Below, one piece after another: positions 13,836-21,364 of a DNA stretch of 21,616 nt (its first letter is position 1; every line of letters begins with the position of its first letter). Origin of the DNA: a virus; IMG/VR virus record IMGVR_UViG_3300030101_002876, positions 2,286-23,901 of that record, one strand, 5' to 3'. A program made the position numbers and the translations under genes. Below the pieces are notes generated by a model that was not told where the DNA came from, did not search any database, and saw only the letters and a program-made list of their open reading frames with translations.

Positions 13836-15186
13836 GACTCCTCAGTCCCCCGAATACTGGCTGACTGGCCTGCTGTTGCTGTGTTGTCTGCTGTTGCTCT
13901 TCCTGAACCTCATTCAACTTCTCATCTAGCTCAGACTCGCTCATATCAGGATTAAAATATTTCAGGACATCTTTTTGAGTCATTATCCCATTAGCCATCT
14001 TCCAGTCTAGCAGTTTTAATTCTTGGTCTACTGACATCGGATATTCTACTTCCCCGAAATCGACATAATAATCCTCAGGCAATGTCATAACTTTATGAGT
14101 CTCTAGGATAGCCCTATCAATAGCATATCGGTCATTTTCAAACTCTCTATAGATAAGAGTATCAGCCTCTCTAGATTCATGATTCTCGAGTTCTAATATT
14201 CTTAGAGCCTCACCGCTAGGAGCATTTCCTCCTGATTCGCCCCATCTTATCCTGAGATGATTGTTCTCTGCTGTAATATTTGCGAATAATTTGACCGCCT
14301 CTATCATCTCAACCATTGAGCCGTTAGGAGAGACATATTTAAAATCTGAATTTTCTCCTAGAAATAAAGCATTATCTATTCCTGATTTTATCTCAGACTG
14401 ACCCTCTTCGACTCCTGTAAATACTGGCTGACCTAGTCTGAACCTCACATTTAGAGCGATTTCTGTCATGGCTATCGATATTTGAAGAGCAGAGCGTACA
14501 ACGTCATAAGAGTTTTTATAGTTGTCTACTTTACAGATAGGGATGATTCCGTAAGGGTTAATCATTTCGGTATTATCACCGACAGCATATCTCTTCCCGT
14601 CTTGGTCGAACTTAAAATGAGCGCCCTGTACTCCATCTCTATCCTCTGACCAATAAACGAACATCCTCTTATTTTTAAATGGGGACTCTACTTCGTAACT
14701 CATACCGAAAGGACTCGACTCACCTATGACGCAATATTCTCTAACATCAGGGAGGATAGTATATTCGAGACGTTGCTTGTTTTCGTTGTAAGATGTCTTT
14801 AAAAAACAGTCCCCTAATAGCCAAGCTATCTCAGAGAACATCTTGACTTTACTGTCGAGCATATAGGTCATCCTATTATAATCGTCATTTATCTCGTTTC
14901 CTATATACCTTTTGCATGGGTTTTTATATAGCATCATCCTAGCCCTTGCAAACCTTTGGACTACTGCCTGAGGATAGACTGGGACTTGCTGTAGAGAATC
15001 AGACTCAAACCATTGCTGGACATGGCGCTCGGTATTCTGATATAAATAAAAGTCTAAGGCCGTTCTCCTCTTAGCTTTCTCAGAGTCCTTATATTCTTGA
15101 CTAGCCCTGACTAAACTTTTAATGACCTCCGACTCTGAATACTCAGGAAATACGACTGAGTTGACAGACTTTCCGAAATTAATCAT
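13828..15186 (-). CDS. Portal protein
   Basis: This 452-aa protein should form the ring through which DNA is packaged and ejected. It follows the large terminase and precedes head genes. Its length and order of elements fit SPP1 gp6-like portals: helical N-terminus with YLYQNTERHVQQWF, a wing segment with FLKTSYNENKQRLEYTILPD, the IIPICKVDNYKNSYDVVRSA motif that leads to the stem, then SGEALRILELENHESREADT near the crown helices. The C-terminus has a Gln-rich tail around residues 427-442. AAGGAG precedes the ATG by six bases. Family call is firm on context; subfamily is from pattern. Confidence 0.9.
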   Translation of the reverse strand: MINFGKSVNSVVFPEYSESEVIKSLVRASQEYKDSEKAKRRTALDFYLYQNTERHVQQWFESDSLQQVPVYPQAVVQRFARARMMLYKNPCKRYIGNEINDDYNRMTYMLDSKVKMFSEIAWLLGDCFLKTSYNENKQRLEYTILPDVREYCVIGESSPFGMSYEVESPFKNKRMFVYWSEDRDGVQGAHFKFDQDGKRYAVGDNTEMINPYGIIPICKVDNYKNSYDVVRSALQISIAMTEIALNVRFRLGQPVFTGVEEGQSEIKSGIDNALFLGENSDFKYVSPNGSMVEMIEAVKLFANITAENNHLRIRWGESGGNAPSGEALRILELENHESREADTLIYREFENDRYAIDRAILETHKVMTLPEDYYVDFGEVEYPMSVDQELKLLDWKMANGIMTQKDVLKYFNPDMSESELDEKLNEVQEEQQQTTQQQQASQPVFGGLRSLG

Positions 15187-15196
15187 CTCTTACTCC

Positions 15197-16402
15197 TTAC
15201 CATCTCTTACTAATTGCTTTATTGTGAATAATAGGGAATCGATATTCTATCAGATAAGTTGACGCATCTAGACAATGAGTCCGCTCGATGTCTGATTTAT
15301 CGATACCTCCTTTCTTGTCTCTTGTGCATTGCTCAAAATCTTTTATCAATTCTTTACATTTAGGGTCTATTGACAGGCTTATATTACCATCTGCCGACAG
15401 TAATTTCCTATTAAGAGAGTTAATCCTGTCTTTTTGAGAGGGATGACTCTTTCTTGCCCTGACTATAAATCCATTTTCCCTCAGGATAGCAAAGTCGCTC
15501 CTAGATGACTGAGTAGACCTAGAATTCCCCGCAGGGTCAGGATAGATGACTTTTATATCAGGATACTTTCTTTTTAATGCTTTACACATCTCCTCAGTAT
15601 TGCTATTATGTAGAATAATCTCATCAAAATAATGAATCGTCCCATCTGACCACTCACAGCAAAGCACAGCGCACATCTTCGAGACGTTAAAATCTAATCC
15701 AATATATTTGACGTCAGGTAGATTGTCAGCAGTCTTGAGATGCTTAGTCCTGTCAAAGTTGTAGGCTACTCTATTTTGAGCAGTCTCAAAACTGGCCTCA
15801 AACTCCTGAGCGAAAATCTTTGGGTCTAATGTCCTCTTAGCGTTCTCTATTTCTTTTTTAGGTATCCACCCACCCTCTGAACTCTTGAACTGCCATGACT
15901 TCCAGTCGCTATCTTTCTCCTGACCCTTCAAGTATAAGTCATAGAATCCATTAGAGAACCCATCAGGAGTCCCTATGAATAAGGCCTGAGAGTTTGGGTC
16001 TGTTGTCATCATAGGATAGATGACCTCCTCCCATACGTTAGCTTTTTGATATGCGTATTCATCTAGGACAACTCTGTTCAAGTGAGAGCCTCTTAATTTA
16101 GACGCATCTTCAGACCCCTTGACTGATATCTCACATCCTGCAATATTGATTGTCAGCGTTGAATTATTGATGACAGCATAGGGAGTCTCTCTCGCTATCT
16201 TGGTCAGGATAGGGAATACGACCATGCGTCCCTGACGATATGTCGGAAGAATTATCCATCTACGTTCCCCCTCTCTCAGCTTTCCCATTAGTAGCCACAT
16301 GATAGACATATAGGTTTTCCCAAATCTTCGCCCTGCTACTACGACCTTATATTTAGATTTATCAAGGGCTATTTTCTCCATAACTGGAGTCACTTTAAAC
16401 AT
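15197..16402 (-). CDS. terL: Terminase large subunit
   Basis: This 401-aa protein is the packaging motor ATPase and nuclease. Walker A is AGRRFGKT (residues 23-30), and Walker B is VVLDEYA (111-117) with the catalytic Glu after Asp. SLGTP-type coupling motif appears as ALFIGTPDG. The C-terminal RNase H-like nuclease carries YIGLDFNVSKMCAVL with its metal-binding Asp around residue 236, the DPAGNSR segment, and a terminal Asp in HCLDASTYLI. The ATG at 16402 overlaps the upstream gene by eight bases. Both domains are complete, with no sign of inteins or introns. At 401 aa it is at the short end of the family. Confidence 0.96.
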   Translation of the reverse strand: MFKVTPVMEKIALDKSKYKVVVAGRRFGKTYMSIMWLLMGKLREGERRWIILPTYRQGRMVVFPILTKIARETPYAVINNSTLTINIAGCEISVKGSEDASKLRGSHLNRVVLDEYAYQKANVWEEVIYPMMTTDPNSQALFIGTPDGFSNGFYDLYLKGQEKDSDWKSWQFKSSEGGWIPKKEIENAKRTLDPKIFAQEFEASFETAQNRVAYNFDRTKHLKTADNLPDVKYIGLDFNVSKMCAVLCCEWSDGTIHYFDEIILHNSNTEEMCKALKRKYPDIKVIYPDPAGNSRSTQSSRSDFAILRENGFIVRARKSHPSQKDRINSLNRKLLSADGNISLSIDPKCKELIKDFEQCTRDKKGGIDKSDIERTHCLDASTYLIEYRFPIIHNKAISKRW

Positions 16403-16754
16403 CAGGATTGTCTATTTCATCGATGCCAGTTTTTAGTAATTGGATAGGCTCATGAGACTCGACTTGCATTTTCTGAACTGGCTTTCCTTCTATTCTATCC
16501 GCTATGAATTGAACAGCCCATGCTTTACCTGATATGGCATAAGCAAACGTCGTTCTCAAGACTGCCTCCTGCATAGTCATCTCGCTTAAATCAGCGTCAT
16601 ACTTCTTTTTAATAGCCTCAGCAAGCTCCTCGGTTACTGGTTCCTCCCCTATCTTTCTCAGTAGGTCAGGGATGCTACTCGTCCCCTTTGGCCTTCCTGC
16701 TTTATTTATATTCTTCGGATTATCTAAGAATCCGCCTTTGCCCGTTTTATTCAT
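16395..16754 (-). CDS. Probable terminase small subunit (DUF5681-like N-terminus)
   Basis: This 119-aa protein starts MNKTGKGGFLDNPKNINKAG and continues RPKGTSSIPDLLRK. This G.F..NP.NINK.GRPKG motif is known from a family often labelled DUF5681, found directly before large terminases. The rest is helical, with a segment KAWAVQFIADRIEGKPVQKM. The GRPKG element resembles an AT-hook-like DNA contact. Overlap with the large terminase gene supports the small terminase role: binding the genome and feeding it to the motor. Another DNA-binding role cannot be excluded. Confidence 0.75.
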   Translation of the reverse strand: MNKTGKGGFLDNPKNINKAGRPKGTSSIPDLLRKIGEEPVTEELAEAIKKKYDADLSEMTMQEAVLRTTFAYAISGKAWAVQFIADRIEGKPVQKMQVESHEPIQLLKTGIDEIDNPDV

Positions 16755-16769
16755 ATCTCTTAACTTGTT

Positions 16770-17315
16770 TTAGCTTGTTTCATCAAGCTCATTTTTATTA
16801 ACTGGAATCCAAGATTTCGACCATTCTGAATTCTCTATCAGGTCGCTTTGAGGTATCCCTTGCCTATTTGCAAGCCTTACAACCTCCTCCCTTTCCATCT
16901 GTAATCTACTCATTATTTCCTCAATAGAGCAATCTGAGGCAATCATCTCAGAAACAATCTCAGCCATCTTCAAAACTAAATGAGTTCCCCTAGCTCTATT
17001 ATGGCGAATCGTAGCCATCTGAGACGTTCTCCTATCCAATCGAAGTAAGTAACAAACTGGGACTAATCCGTTCGTCATTTTATAAATATCCTTATCCTCT
17101 GAGACCTTCCATCTATGAAATCCGTCGATGATTTCTTTCTTCTCGTTTGCGACTATAGGCTGAGTCCAACCATTCTCTAATATGCTTATTTTTAGCAATT
17201 TTAACTCGCTAGGATAGACCTTATTCGGATTATAGTTATTCGGAATAAGTCTATCTCTATCCTCCCAATAAACAGCATTAACTGGCTGTCTCTCCCATCC
17301 TTTATTTTTTCCCAT
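16770..17315 (-). CDS. ParB/Srx-fold protein, IbrB/YbdM-like
   Basis: This 181-aa protein has the ParB/sulfiredoxin fold: PNNYNPNKV near residues 25-33, a LLKISILENGWTQPIVANEK strand-helix segment, IIDGFHRW (62-69) as the nucleotide-site motif, and ATIRHNRARGTH (101-112). A helical region with a predicted helix-turn-helix follows (MIASDCSIEEIMSRLQMERE). It is encoded immediately after a PAPS-reductase-family gene, overlapping it by 14 bases. That pairing matches E. coli IbrA/IbrB (YbdN/YbdM), described as regulators of immunoglobulin-binding surface proteins on prophages. The biochemical reaction is unknown to me. It could bind DNA, or use ATP/CTP through its ParB-type pocket. Confidence 0.85.
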   Translation of the reverse strand: MGKNKGWERQPVNAVYWEDRDRLIPNNYNPNKVYPSELKLLKISILENGWTQPIVANEKKEIIDGFHRWKVSEDKDIYKMTNGLVPVCYLLRLDRRTSQMATIRHNRARGTHLVLKMAEIVSEMIASDCSIEEIMSRLQMEREEVVRLANRQGIPQSDLIENSEWSKSWIPVNKNELDETS

Positions 17316-18537
17316 GTTTTATAATAGCCTCCCTATCTGATATTTTTAGCGATTGTCTATGAGTTGTCCCTAGCCTGTGCATCGAGCCTCCCTGCCTGTC
17401 TTTCCTGTCTCCCTTTATCGCTAACCTACAAAAGAATTTCCAACTCGCTCCAGTAATTAAATGAGGCTCTCCATCAGGTATCCTATCGTCAGTCTTTCTA
17501 TAGTGAGTCCTGATAAGAGTATTGATTCTCCCCTTCATCGCTCTTTTTTCCTGACCCTTATAGTTGTCTATCAACACATCAAAATACTTCCTCCAATCTA
17601 AATGAGTAGGCTTGAAATCTGTATGCTTAGAGCGACCTATTCTGTGTCCGTATAGTTCCGTGTTTGCGTATCTCATGGCCGTCCTAACTCCTGAGACCCT
17701 ATCGAGCATTTTCTCCCATAACTCGGGGAAACATTCTTTGTATAAATGCAGACTCCTGACTGGCTCCTCTCCGAATGGAGGACAGACTCGCTGTTGAATC
17801 CAAGACTCATAGAGTTTAGTTTTATTGAAAATGTCATAAGTCTTATTATAGTCAAACCCATTATCTGAGACATATTTCCAAACGTCCTCGCTCTTCCAAT
17901 CATAGATAGGATAACCATTTATCGCCCTGACGTATCGATGCTTGTTCTTACCGACTTTTATAGGCCTCTTATAATTTCTTAGCCATGCGAGGTCGCCCTC
18001 TTTTGATGCGATTGCTCTATATCTCCTTAGAGATTCCTGAGTCCTGATTCCCATAACTACAGCGTAATATTTGCCCTCAAACATCAATTTAGTAAACGAC
18101 TCAACATCCATCCCCGCTCCATCTATGAATTTAGGATGCTCTGTTATAGCCTGCTCAGGAAGTTCTCTGACCCATAAATTTTTTTTAGTTTTATCCCAAC
18201 AGTACCACCAAGGCTCATCGTAAGAGCATGAATTTCTGTGCTTTATAGGTAGACAAAACCATTTGAGATTAACCTCAGGCCATTTTGAGACCCTGTCGAC
18301 GTATTCGATAGTCGTTGGATGGATACATTCCTCGTCGATAAAAACAACGTCTAAGGGCTTATCGATTCTCTGTTGTTTTCTTACCTCTAGACATAATTGG
18401 AGGACGGCTGTCGAATCCTTACCTCCTGAAAACATGACGACGACATTATCATAAGCCTCAAAAAGATAGTTTATTCTTTCAATGGCCTTATCATAAACAT
18501 TCTCCTCAATTTCCTTCGCTTTTCTGATAGTCGCCAT
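17302..18537 (-). CDS. PAPS-reductase family protein, IbrA/YbdN-like (DUF3440)
   Basis: This 411-aa protein has an adenine-nucleotide alpha hydrolase (PP-loop) domain with SGGKDST at residues 37-43, FIDEE around 65, and GIRTQESLRR around 168. A C-terminal region follows with YDWKSEDVWKYV, RVCPPFGEEPVRSLHLY and GASWKFFCRLAIKGDR. Length and order match E. coli IbrA/YbdN. The domain is also found in DndC, which activates sulfur for DNA phosphorothioation, but no DndA, DndD or DndE gene is present here. The gene starts two bases after the upstream stop and overlaps the ParB-like partner. It may adenylate a substrate, activate sulfur, or have a regulatory role. The TGA-free full length argues it is functional. 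Confidence 0.88.
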   Translation of the reverse strand: MATIRKAKEIEENVYDKAIERINYLFEAYDNVVVMFSGGKDSTAVLQLCLEVRKQQRIDKPLDVVFIDEECIHPTTIEYVDRVSKWPEVNLKWFCLPIKHRNSCSYDEPWWYCWDKTKKNLWVRELPEQAITEHPKFIDGAGMDVESFTKLMFEGKYYAVVMGIRTQESLRRYRAIASKEGDLAWLRNYKRPIKVGKNKHRYVRAINGYPIYDWKSEDVWKYVSDNGFDYNKTYDIFNKTKLYESWIQQRVCPPFGEEPVRSLHLYKECFPELWEKMLDRVSGVRTAMRYANTELYGHRIGRSKHTDFKPTHLDWRKYFDVLIDNYKGQEKRAMKGRINTLIRTHYRKTDDRIPDGEPHLITGASWKFFCRLAIKGDRKDRQGGSMHRLGTTHRQSLKISDREAIIKHGKK

Positions 18538-18538
18538 A

Positions 18539-18787
18539 TTATATCACTTTATCATTTTCTAAGCATTTAGGACACTTCTCTCGCTTTTTACCATACGTTA
18601 CAAACCCCTTATAGTATCGAACCATGTCTGACTCTCTCCCGACCTCTTTTTCCCAACAGCATCGACAATGAATACAATATTTTATCCTGATATCTGCCTG
18701 CTCTGAATCTTTGTTTTTATATCTACCTGATTTTTTCGGCTTATATGAACTCTGACGCTTTCCCCAAACCACAAAGTCTCGACTCAT
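18539..18787 (-). CDS. Small zinc-ribbon protein upstream of IbrA-like gene
   Basis: The 82-aa product has two Cys clusters: YCIHCRCCWEKE around residue 38 and KCPKC near residue 73. They probably form a treble-clef or ribbon zinc site for nucleic acid or protein contact. The N-terminus is basic (RQSSYKPKKSGRYKNKD). Its ATG overlaps the cupin stop as ATGA, and its TAA is two bases before the IbrA-like start, so it is co-expressed with both. It is not a recognised family member. It may be a partner or DNA tether for the neighbouring enzymes. Confidence 0.75.
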   Translation of the reverse strand: MSRDFVVWGKRQSSYKPKKSGRYKNKDSEQADIRIKYCIHCRCCWEKEVGRESDMVRYYKGFVTYGKKREKCPKCLENDKVI

Positions 18788-19542
18788 TTATGATGCCTCG
18801 CTGAGACTCCCCTTATAATTGTTTTATTTATCATCGGATGAAAGTTGTCCTCTGCGCCAAAATCAGAATCAGGATGAAAAGCAATGACGTCCATCGAATC
18901 TCTTTTGTCAGTAGTGAATCGATGCTCTTTTTCAGCGTCAATGATAAAAATTAAACCCTCAGATAAATAATACTCCCATGACCTAGTATGACAAATCCCT
19001 GAACCCCTAGCAACTATCCCGACTCTGACTGATGGATGAGTATGAAATGTCTGACTGATGTTTTTTGGGAAATGTAAGTGATTAAGACAACTCATCCCCT
19101 TCTTTACTGGAGGAATAATCAGGGAATCTGTGCATCCGTCAATGTACTTTAAGCGACCCTCTTTCTCTATTGCTCCCCCTACCATAAAAAAGGGACTATC
19201 CTCATAAATTTTAATTATCAAAGCCTTACCCTTAGAGTGCTGAGTAAATGTGAAATTGTCTCCGACTGATGAATACATCCCATCGGTCAAATTAATAGGC
19301 TTTCGAGATTCGGTTGCTATAGAAAACTCTCCCTGATAGACATATAAATAATGACCGCTTTTAGGTTCTTTTTTTTGCTTGAAAATATATTTAGAATCTT
19401 TCTGACTGCTACAATGAACCTCAATCAAAAAACGGCCACTCTTAAAAAACTTAATCAGGCCATGAGTATCAAGCCAACTCGTAAAAGCTGTCTCTAGCGT
19501 CGTTTCCTGATTTTTGTTCTTATAAGTTTTGGGGATTTCCAT
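18784..19542 (-). CDS. Two-domain cupin protein
   Basis: This 252-aa protein has two beta-barrel cupin halves, at about residues 35-115 and 140-225. The second has the metal-binding pattern: NHLHFP (H155, H157), FHTHPS (H167, H169), a glycine turn (GIVARGSGICH), and EHRF (H207) followed by DVIAFHPDSDFGAEDN. The first half lacks the His set and is probably structural. The conserved end FHPDSD...HPMINKTIIRG looks like a known phage/bacterial cupin group, but I do not know its substrate. It starts 49 bases inside the upstream membrane gene with no clear SD. Its place directly before the IbrA/IbrB-like genes suggests a shared pathway. Possible roles are small-molecule binding, isomerase or oxygenase. 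Confidence 0.85.
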   Translation of the reverse strand: MEIPKTYKNKNQETTLETAFTSWLDTHGLIKFFKSGRFLIEVHCSSQKDSKYIFKQKKEPKSGHYLYVYQGEFSIATESRKPINLTDGMYSSVGDNFTFTQHSKGKALIIKIYEDSPFFMVGGAIEKEGRLKYIDGCTDSLIIPPVKKGMSCLNHLHFPKNISQTFHTHPSVRVGIVARGSGICHTRSWEYYLSEGLIFIIDAEKEHRFTTDKRDSMDVIAFHPDSDFGAEDNFHPMINKTIIRGVSARHHK

Positions 19543-19676
19543 TTATCGATTTTTTTCTCTATTCTATTAAGTCTCCAAACTAAACTCATCAACAGACATA
19601 ACATCATCAGCATCGTAAATTCCCAATATGGGAAATATTCAACGCTAAAAACTAGCTCCCAATAATGTCTAAGCAT
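19494..19676 (-). CDS. Single-pass membrane peptide in accessory block (60 aa)
   Basis: This 60-aa product begins MLRHYWELVFSVEYFPYWEF, has a Met/Leu-rich span at about residues 21-34 (MLMMLCLLMSLVWR) and ends in a strongly basic tail (KLIRTKIRKRR). GAGG lies five bases before the ATG, and the start overlaps the ParB-like gene's stop by eight bases. The 49-base overlap with the cupin start is long, so one of the two starts may be misplaced. It would place a basic cytoplasmic tail at the inner membrane. Function unknown. Confidence 0.62.
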   Translation of the reverse strand: MLRHYWELVFSVEYFPYWEFTMLMMLCLLMSLVWRLNRIEKKIDKWKSPKLIRTKIRKRR

Positions 19677-20250
19677 AAGACCTCACTAAGACCATCAAAG
19701 CGTCCTCTGTGTCTGTTAAATCATTATTTATCTTGATTTTATTAATAACCCTCATTAATTCCTCTCTATTTTCTTTTGATAAATCTAAAATAAATTCAGT
19801 CCTATTTCCCTTGACTACGTCGCTATCTTTTGCCGACTCTGTAGCGTCCTCAAATAATTCAGGCATATCAAAAGATGGATTGGGAACATTTAATCCCCAT
19901 CCTTTCAATTCATCGTAGTCCCATTCGTTCGCTATCTTATCCCAATTCCAAGAGCCTCCATTAGCGTTGAGCCTGATATTTAGCTCTCTCTCCATCCTTT
20001 CGTCTAGTTCTACATAAACAGCAGGCACATCATCCATCCCTAGAGACTTAGCGACTCTGATTCTCTGATGGCCTCCGACTACTACATTGAACCTATCAGG
20101 ATTTTTATTCAAAATGACTGGCTCAACAAACCCAAATTTCTCGATACTGAATTTTAATTCTTTAAACTGAGACTCTGTTATTTCTCTAGGATTATACTCT
20201 GACTCATGTAGTTCAGTAAGTTCAACCCTCTGCGATTTACCTTCTAGCAC
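19669..20250 (-). CDS. ParB-like protein (phage type, no methylase domain)
   Basis: This 193-aa protein starts with GTG at 20250 (GGAG five bases upstream). Motifs of the phage ParB-like group are clear: SEYNPREI, IEKFGFVEPVILNK, VVVGGHQRIRVAKSLGMDDV, then ELNIRLNANGGSWNWDKIAN and YDELKGWGLNVPN. In many phages and mobile elements this N-terminal module is followed by a DNA methyltransferase domain. Here the protein stops after a short helical C-terminus (TEFILDLSKENREELMRVIN), so the methylase is missing or was never present. It differs strongly from the second ParB-like protein at 16770-17315. It may be a DNA-binding regulator, a nuclease, or a modification partner. Confidence 0.85.
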   Translation of the reverse strand: MLEGKSQRVELTELHESEYNPREITESQFKELKFSIEKFGFVEPVILNKNPDRFNVVVGGHQRIRVAKSLGMDDVPAVYVELDERMERELNIRLNANGGSWNWDKIANEWDYDELKGWGLNVPNPSFDMPELFEDATESAKDSDVVKGNRTEFILDLSKENREELMRVINKIKINNDLTDTEDALMVLVRSYA

Positions 20251-20419
20251 CCTTTCTCCTTTTTTGCTTAAGCGGACATTTCGACATCAGTTCTAATTTA
20301 TTAGGATTTTTTGATATTCCGCAATATTTATCATTTTTATAGATTCCGCAGAACGGACAATTCCCTCCAACTACGTTTTCAGGCGTTTTTTTATACTTTA
20401 AATGACAAAACTCATTCAT
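20237..20419 (-). CDS. Small Cys-rich protein (60 aa)
   Basis: The 60-aa product has CPFCG and YCG elements (GGNCPFCGIYKNDKYCGISK) and a basic end (KQKRRKGARR). Together with Cys5 and Cys48 this suggests one small zinc site. The ATG overlaps the end of the 59-aa ORF by eight bases, and the stop lies 14 bases inside the ParB-like gene. No strong SD is seen, so coupling is likely. Probably a nucleic-acid-binding accessory factor; no family recognised. Confidence 0.65.
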   Translation of the reverse strand: MNEFCHLKYKKTPENVVGGNCPFCGIYKNDKYCGISKNPNKLELMSKCPLKQKRRKGARR

Positions 20420-20591
20420 CTTGGTTAGATGTTAGCCTAACAGATATTCCGAACTCAGAGAGCGCATTTGCGAGCTTTCTTACCATCATTTCAAACTCAT
20501 CTCTATCGACTTCATCATTCCGAACAACCCTTAAAGTCCATCCATTTTCTTTTTTAATTAAACTGACATCATCAAAAGTAGGCTTTTTCAT
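20412..20591 (-). CDS. Small acidic protein after replication gene (59 aa)
   Basis: This 59-aa ORF fills the gap behind the replication gene. Its ATG at 20591 overlaps the upstream TGA as ATGA and has GGAG six bases before it. The stop overlaps the next gene. The product begins MKKPTFDDVSLIKKENGWTL, continues with strands RVVRNDEVDRDEFEMM and a helix, and ends GISVRLTSNQDE. The pattern of alternating strands and helices suggests a small folded domain. Function unknown. Confidence 0.8.
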   Translation of the reverse strand: MKKPTFDDVSLIKKENGWTLRVVRNDEVDRDEFEMMVRKLANALSEFGISVRLTSNQDE

Positions 20592-21364
20592 TTTATCTCC
20601 TTCTCTACGTTATAGGGAGCTTTACAGCAGGGACTCCCGTTGGCAATTTCAAAGGGAAAATTCGGACGATGTTCTTTCCCGCACTTTGAACAGTAGGCAG
20701 TAAATTGACCAGTCACCTCATCCCTCTTGAACTTAGAAAAATCAATTCCTGAGGACTGTTTCTCATCATCCTCTCCAAAGTCCCAAGTCTTGACGCACAT
20801 CTTCCATTTTTTGATTTTTGTCTTTCCACGATACCAGTTGACAGACTCATAATGATTCCAAAACCTAGAGGCATTGTCTAAATAATTAGGAATCTTTTTT
20901 TCTAAGAAATATTCTTCAACCTCTTTTAGTGTAGGCCTTGCATAATTTGTTTTCTTTTTAATTTCATTAGATTCTATTTTATTATCTTCTATTATATTAT
21001 TCAGACCTTTCTCAACCTTTCTAGACCTTTCCTGACCTTTTATCAAATCAGGATAATTAGACTCGGCTCTTCGATGACCGATTTTCTGATTCTTCTCAAA
21101 TCCTAGGAACTGGACGCAAACATTCTCCTCAAATGCGACGAGTTTATATTTTACCATCTCTTCAATCTTGTTTTTTATCCATTCAGGACTCACCTCACTT
21201 GATGGGATGCAAAGATATTTTATCTCTGTACAGTTTCCCGTCATTTTGCCATAATCATCCATAAATGGCAACATTCTCATATAAAGCCATTGACCCTCCA
21301 TTCCTAACTCATTAAAAATTGGGTCTATTGCTATAGTCCTATTTATCATTCTCCCCTTTGCCAT
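20588..21364 (-). CDS. Replication protein with C-terminal zinc ribbon
   Basis: This 258-aa protein is a probable initiator or helicase loader. Its N-terminal ~100 residues (MAKGRMINRTIAIDPIFNEL, LYMRMLPFMDDYGKMTG, then a winged-helix-like region with SPEWIKNKIEEMVKYKLVAF) match the DnaD/replisome-organiser type start of many phage proteins. Around 165-195 the sequence RFWNHYESVNWYRGKTKIKK, followed by a WKMCVKTW helix, is the usual DnaT/DnaD-like C-terminal element. A zinc ribbon follows (CSKCG, then PCCKAP), which is less common. AGGGAG lies seven bases before the ATG. The gene overlaps the HNH nuclease by 26 bases. Confidence 0.83.
   Translation of the reverse strand: MAKGRMINRTIAIDPIFNELGMEGQWLYMRMLPFMDDYGKMTGNCTEIKYLCIPSSEVSPEWIKNKIEEMVKYKLVAFEENVCVQFLGFEKNQKIGHRRAESNYPDLIKGQERSRKVEKGLNNIIEDNKIESNEIKKKTNYARPTLKEVEEYFLEKKIPNYLDNASRFWNHYESVNWYRGKTKIKKWKMCVKTWDFGEDDEKQSSGIDFSKFKRDEVTGQFTAYCSKCGKEHRPNFPFEIANGSPCCKAPYNVEKEIK

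Noticed and set aside
16755-16800. Possible repeat (two CTTGTTT units) before the small terminase gene, as a cos or pac site
   Set aside because: The repeat is very short and lies mostly within or next to coding DNA; nothing else marks a packaging site.
17673-17918. Minus-strand 81-codon ORF nested in the IbrA-like gene
   Set aside because: Out-of-frame shadow; the IbrA-like frame contains conserved motifs across this region.
17612-18454. Plus-strand ORFs of 61 and 63 codons
   Set aside because: Antisense to the IbrA-like coding region, no start signal or motif.
17302-18537. Full Dnd phosphorothioation system
   Set aside because: Only the DndC-related domain is present; no DndA, DndD or DndE-like gene in the window, and the IbrA/YbdN length and ParB partner fit better.
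19709-20703. Plus-strand ORFs of 69 and 130 codons, including one that could look like a hidden antisense gene
   Set aside because: They run opposite the ParB-like, 60-aa, 59-aa and replication genes, which have SD sites and coupled starts; these explain the region better.
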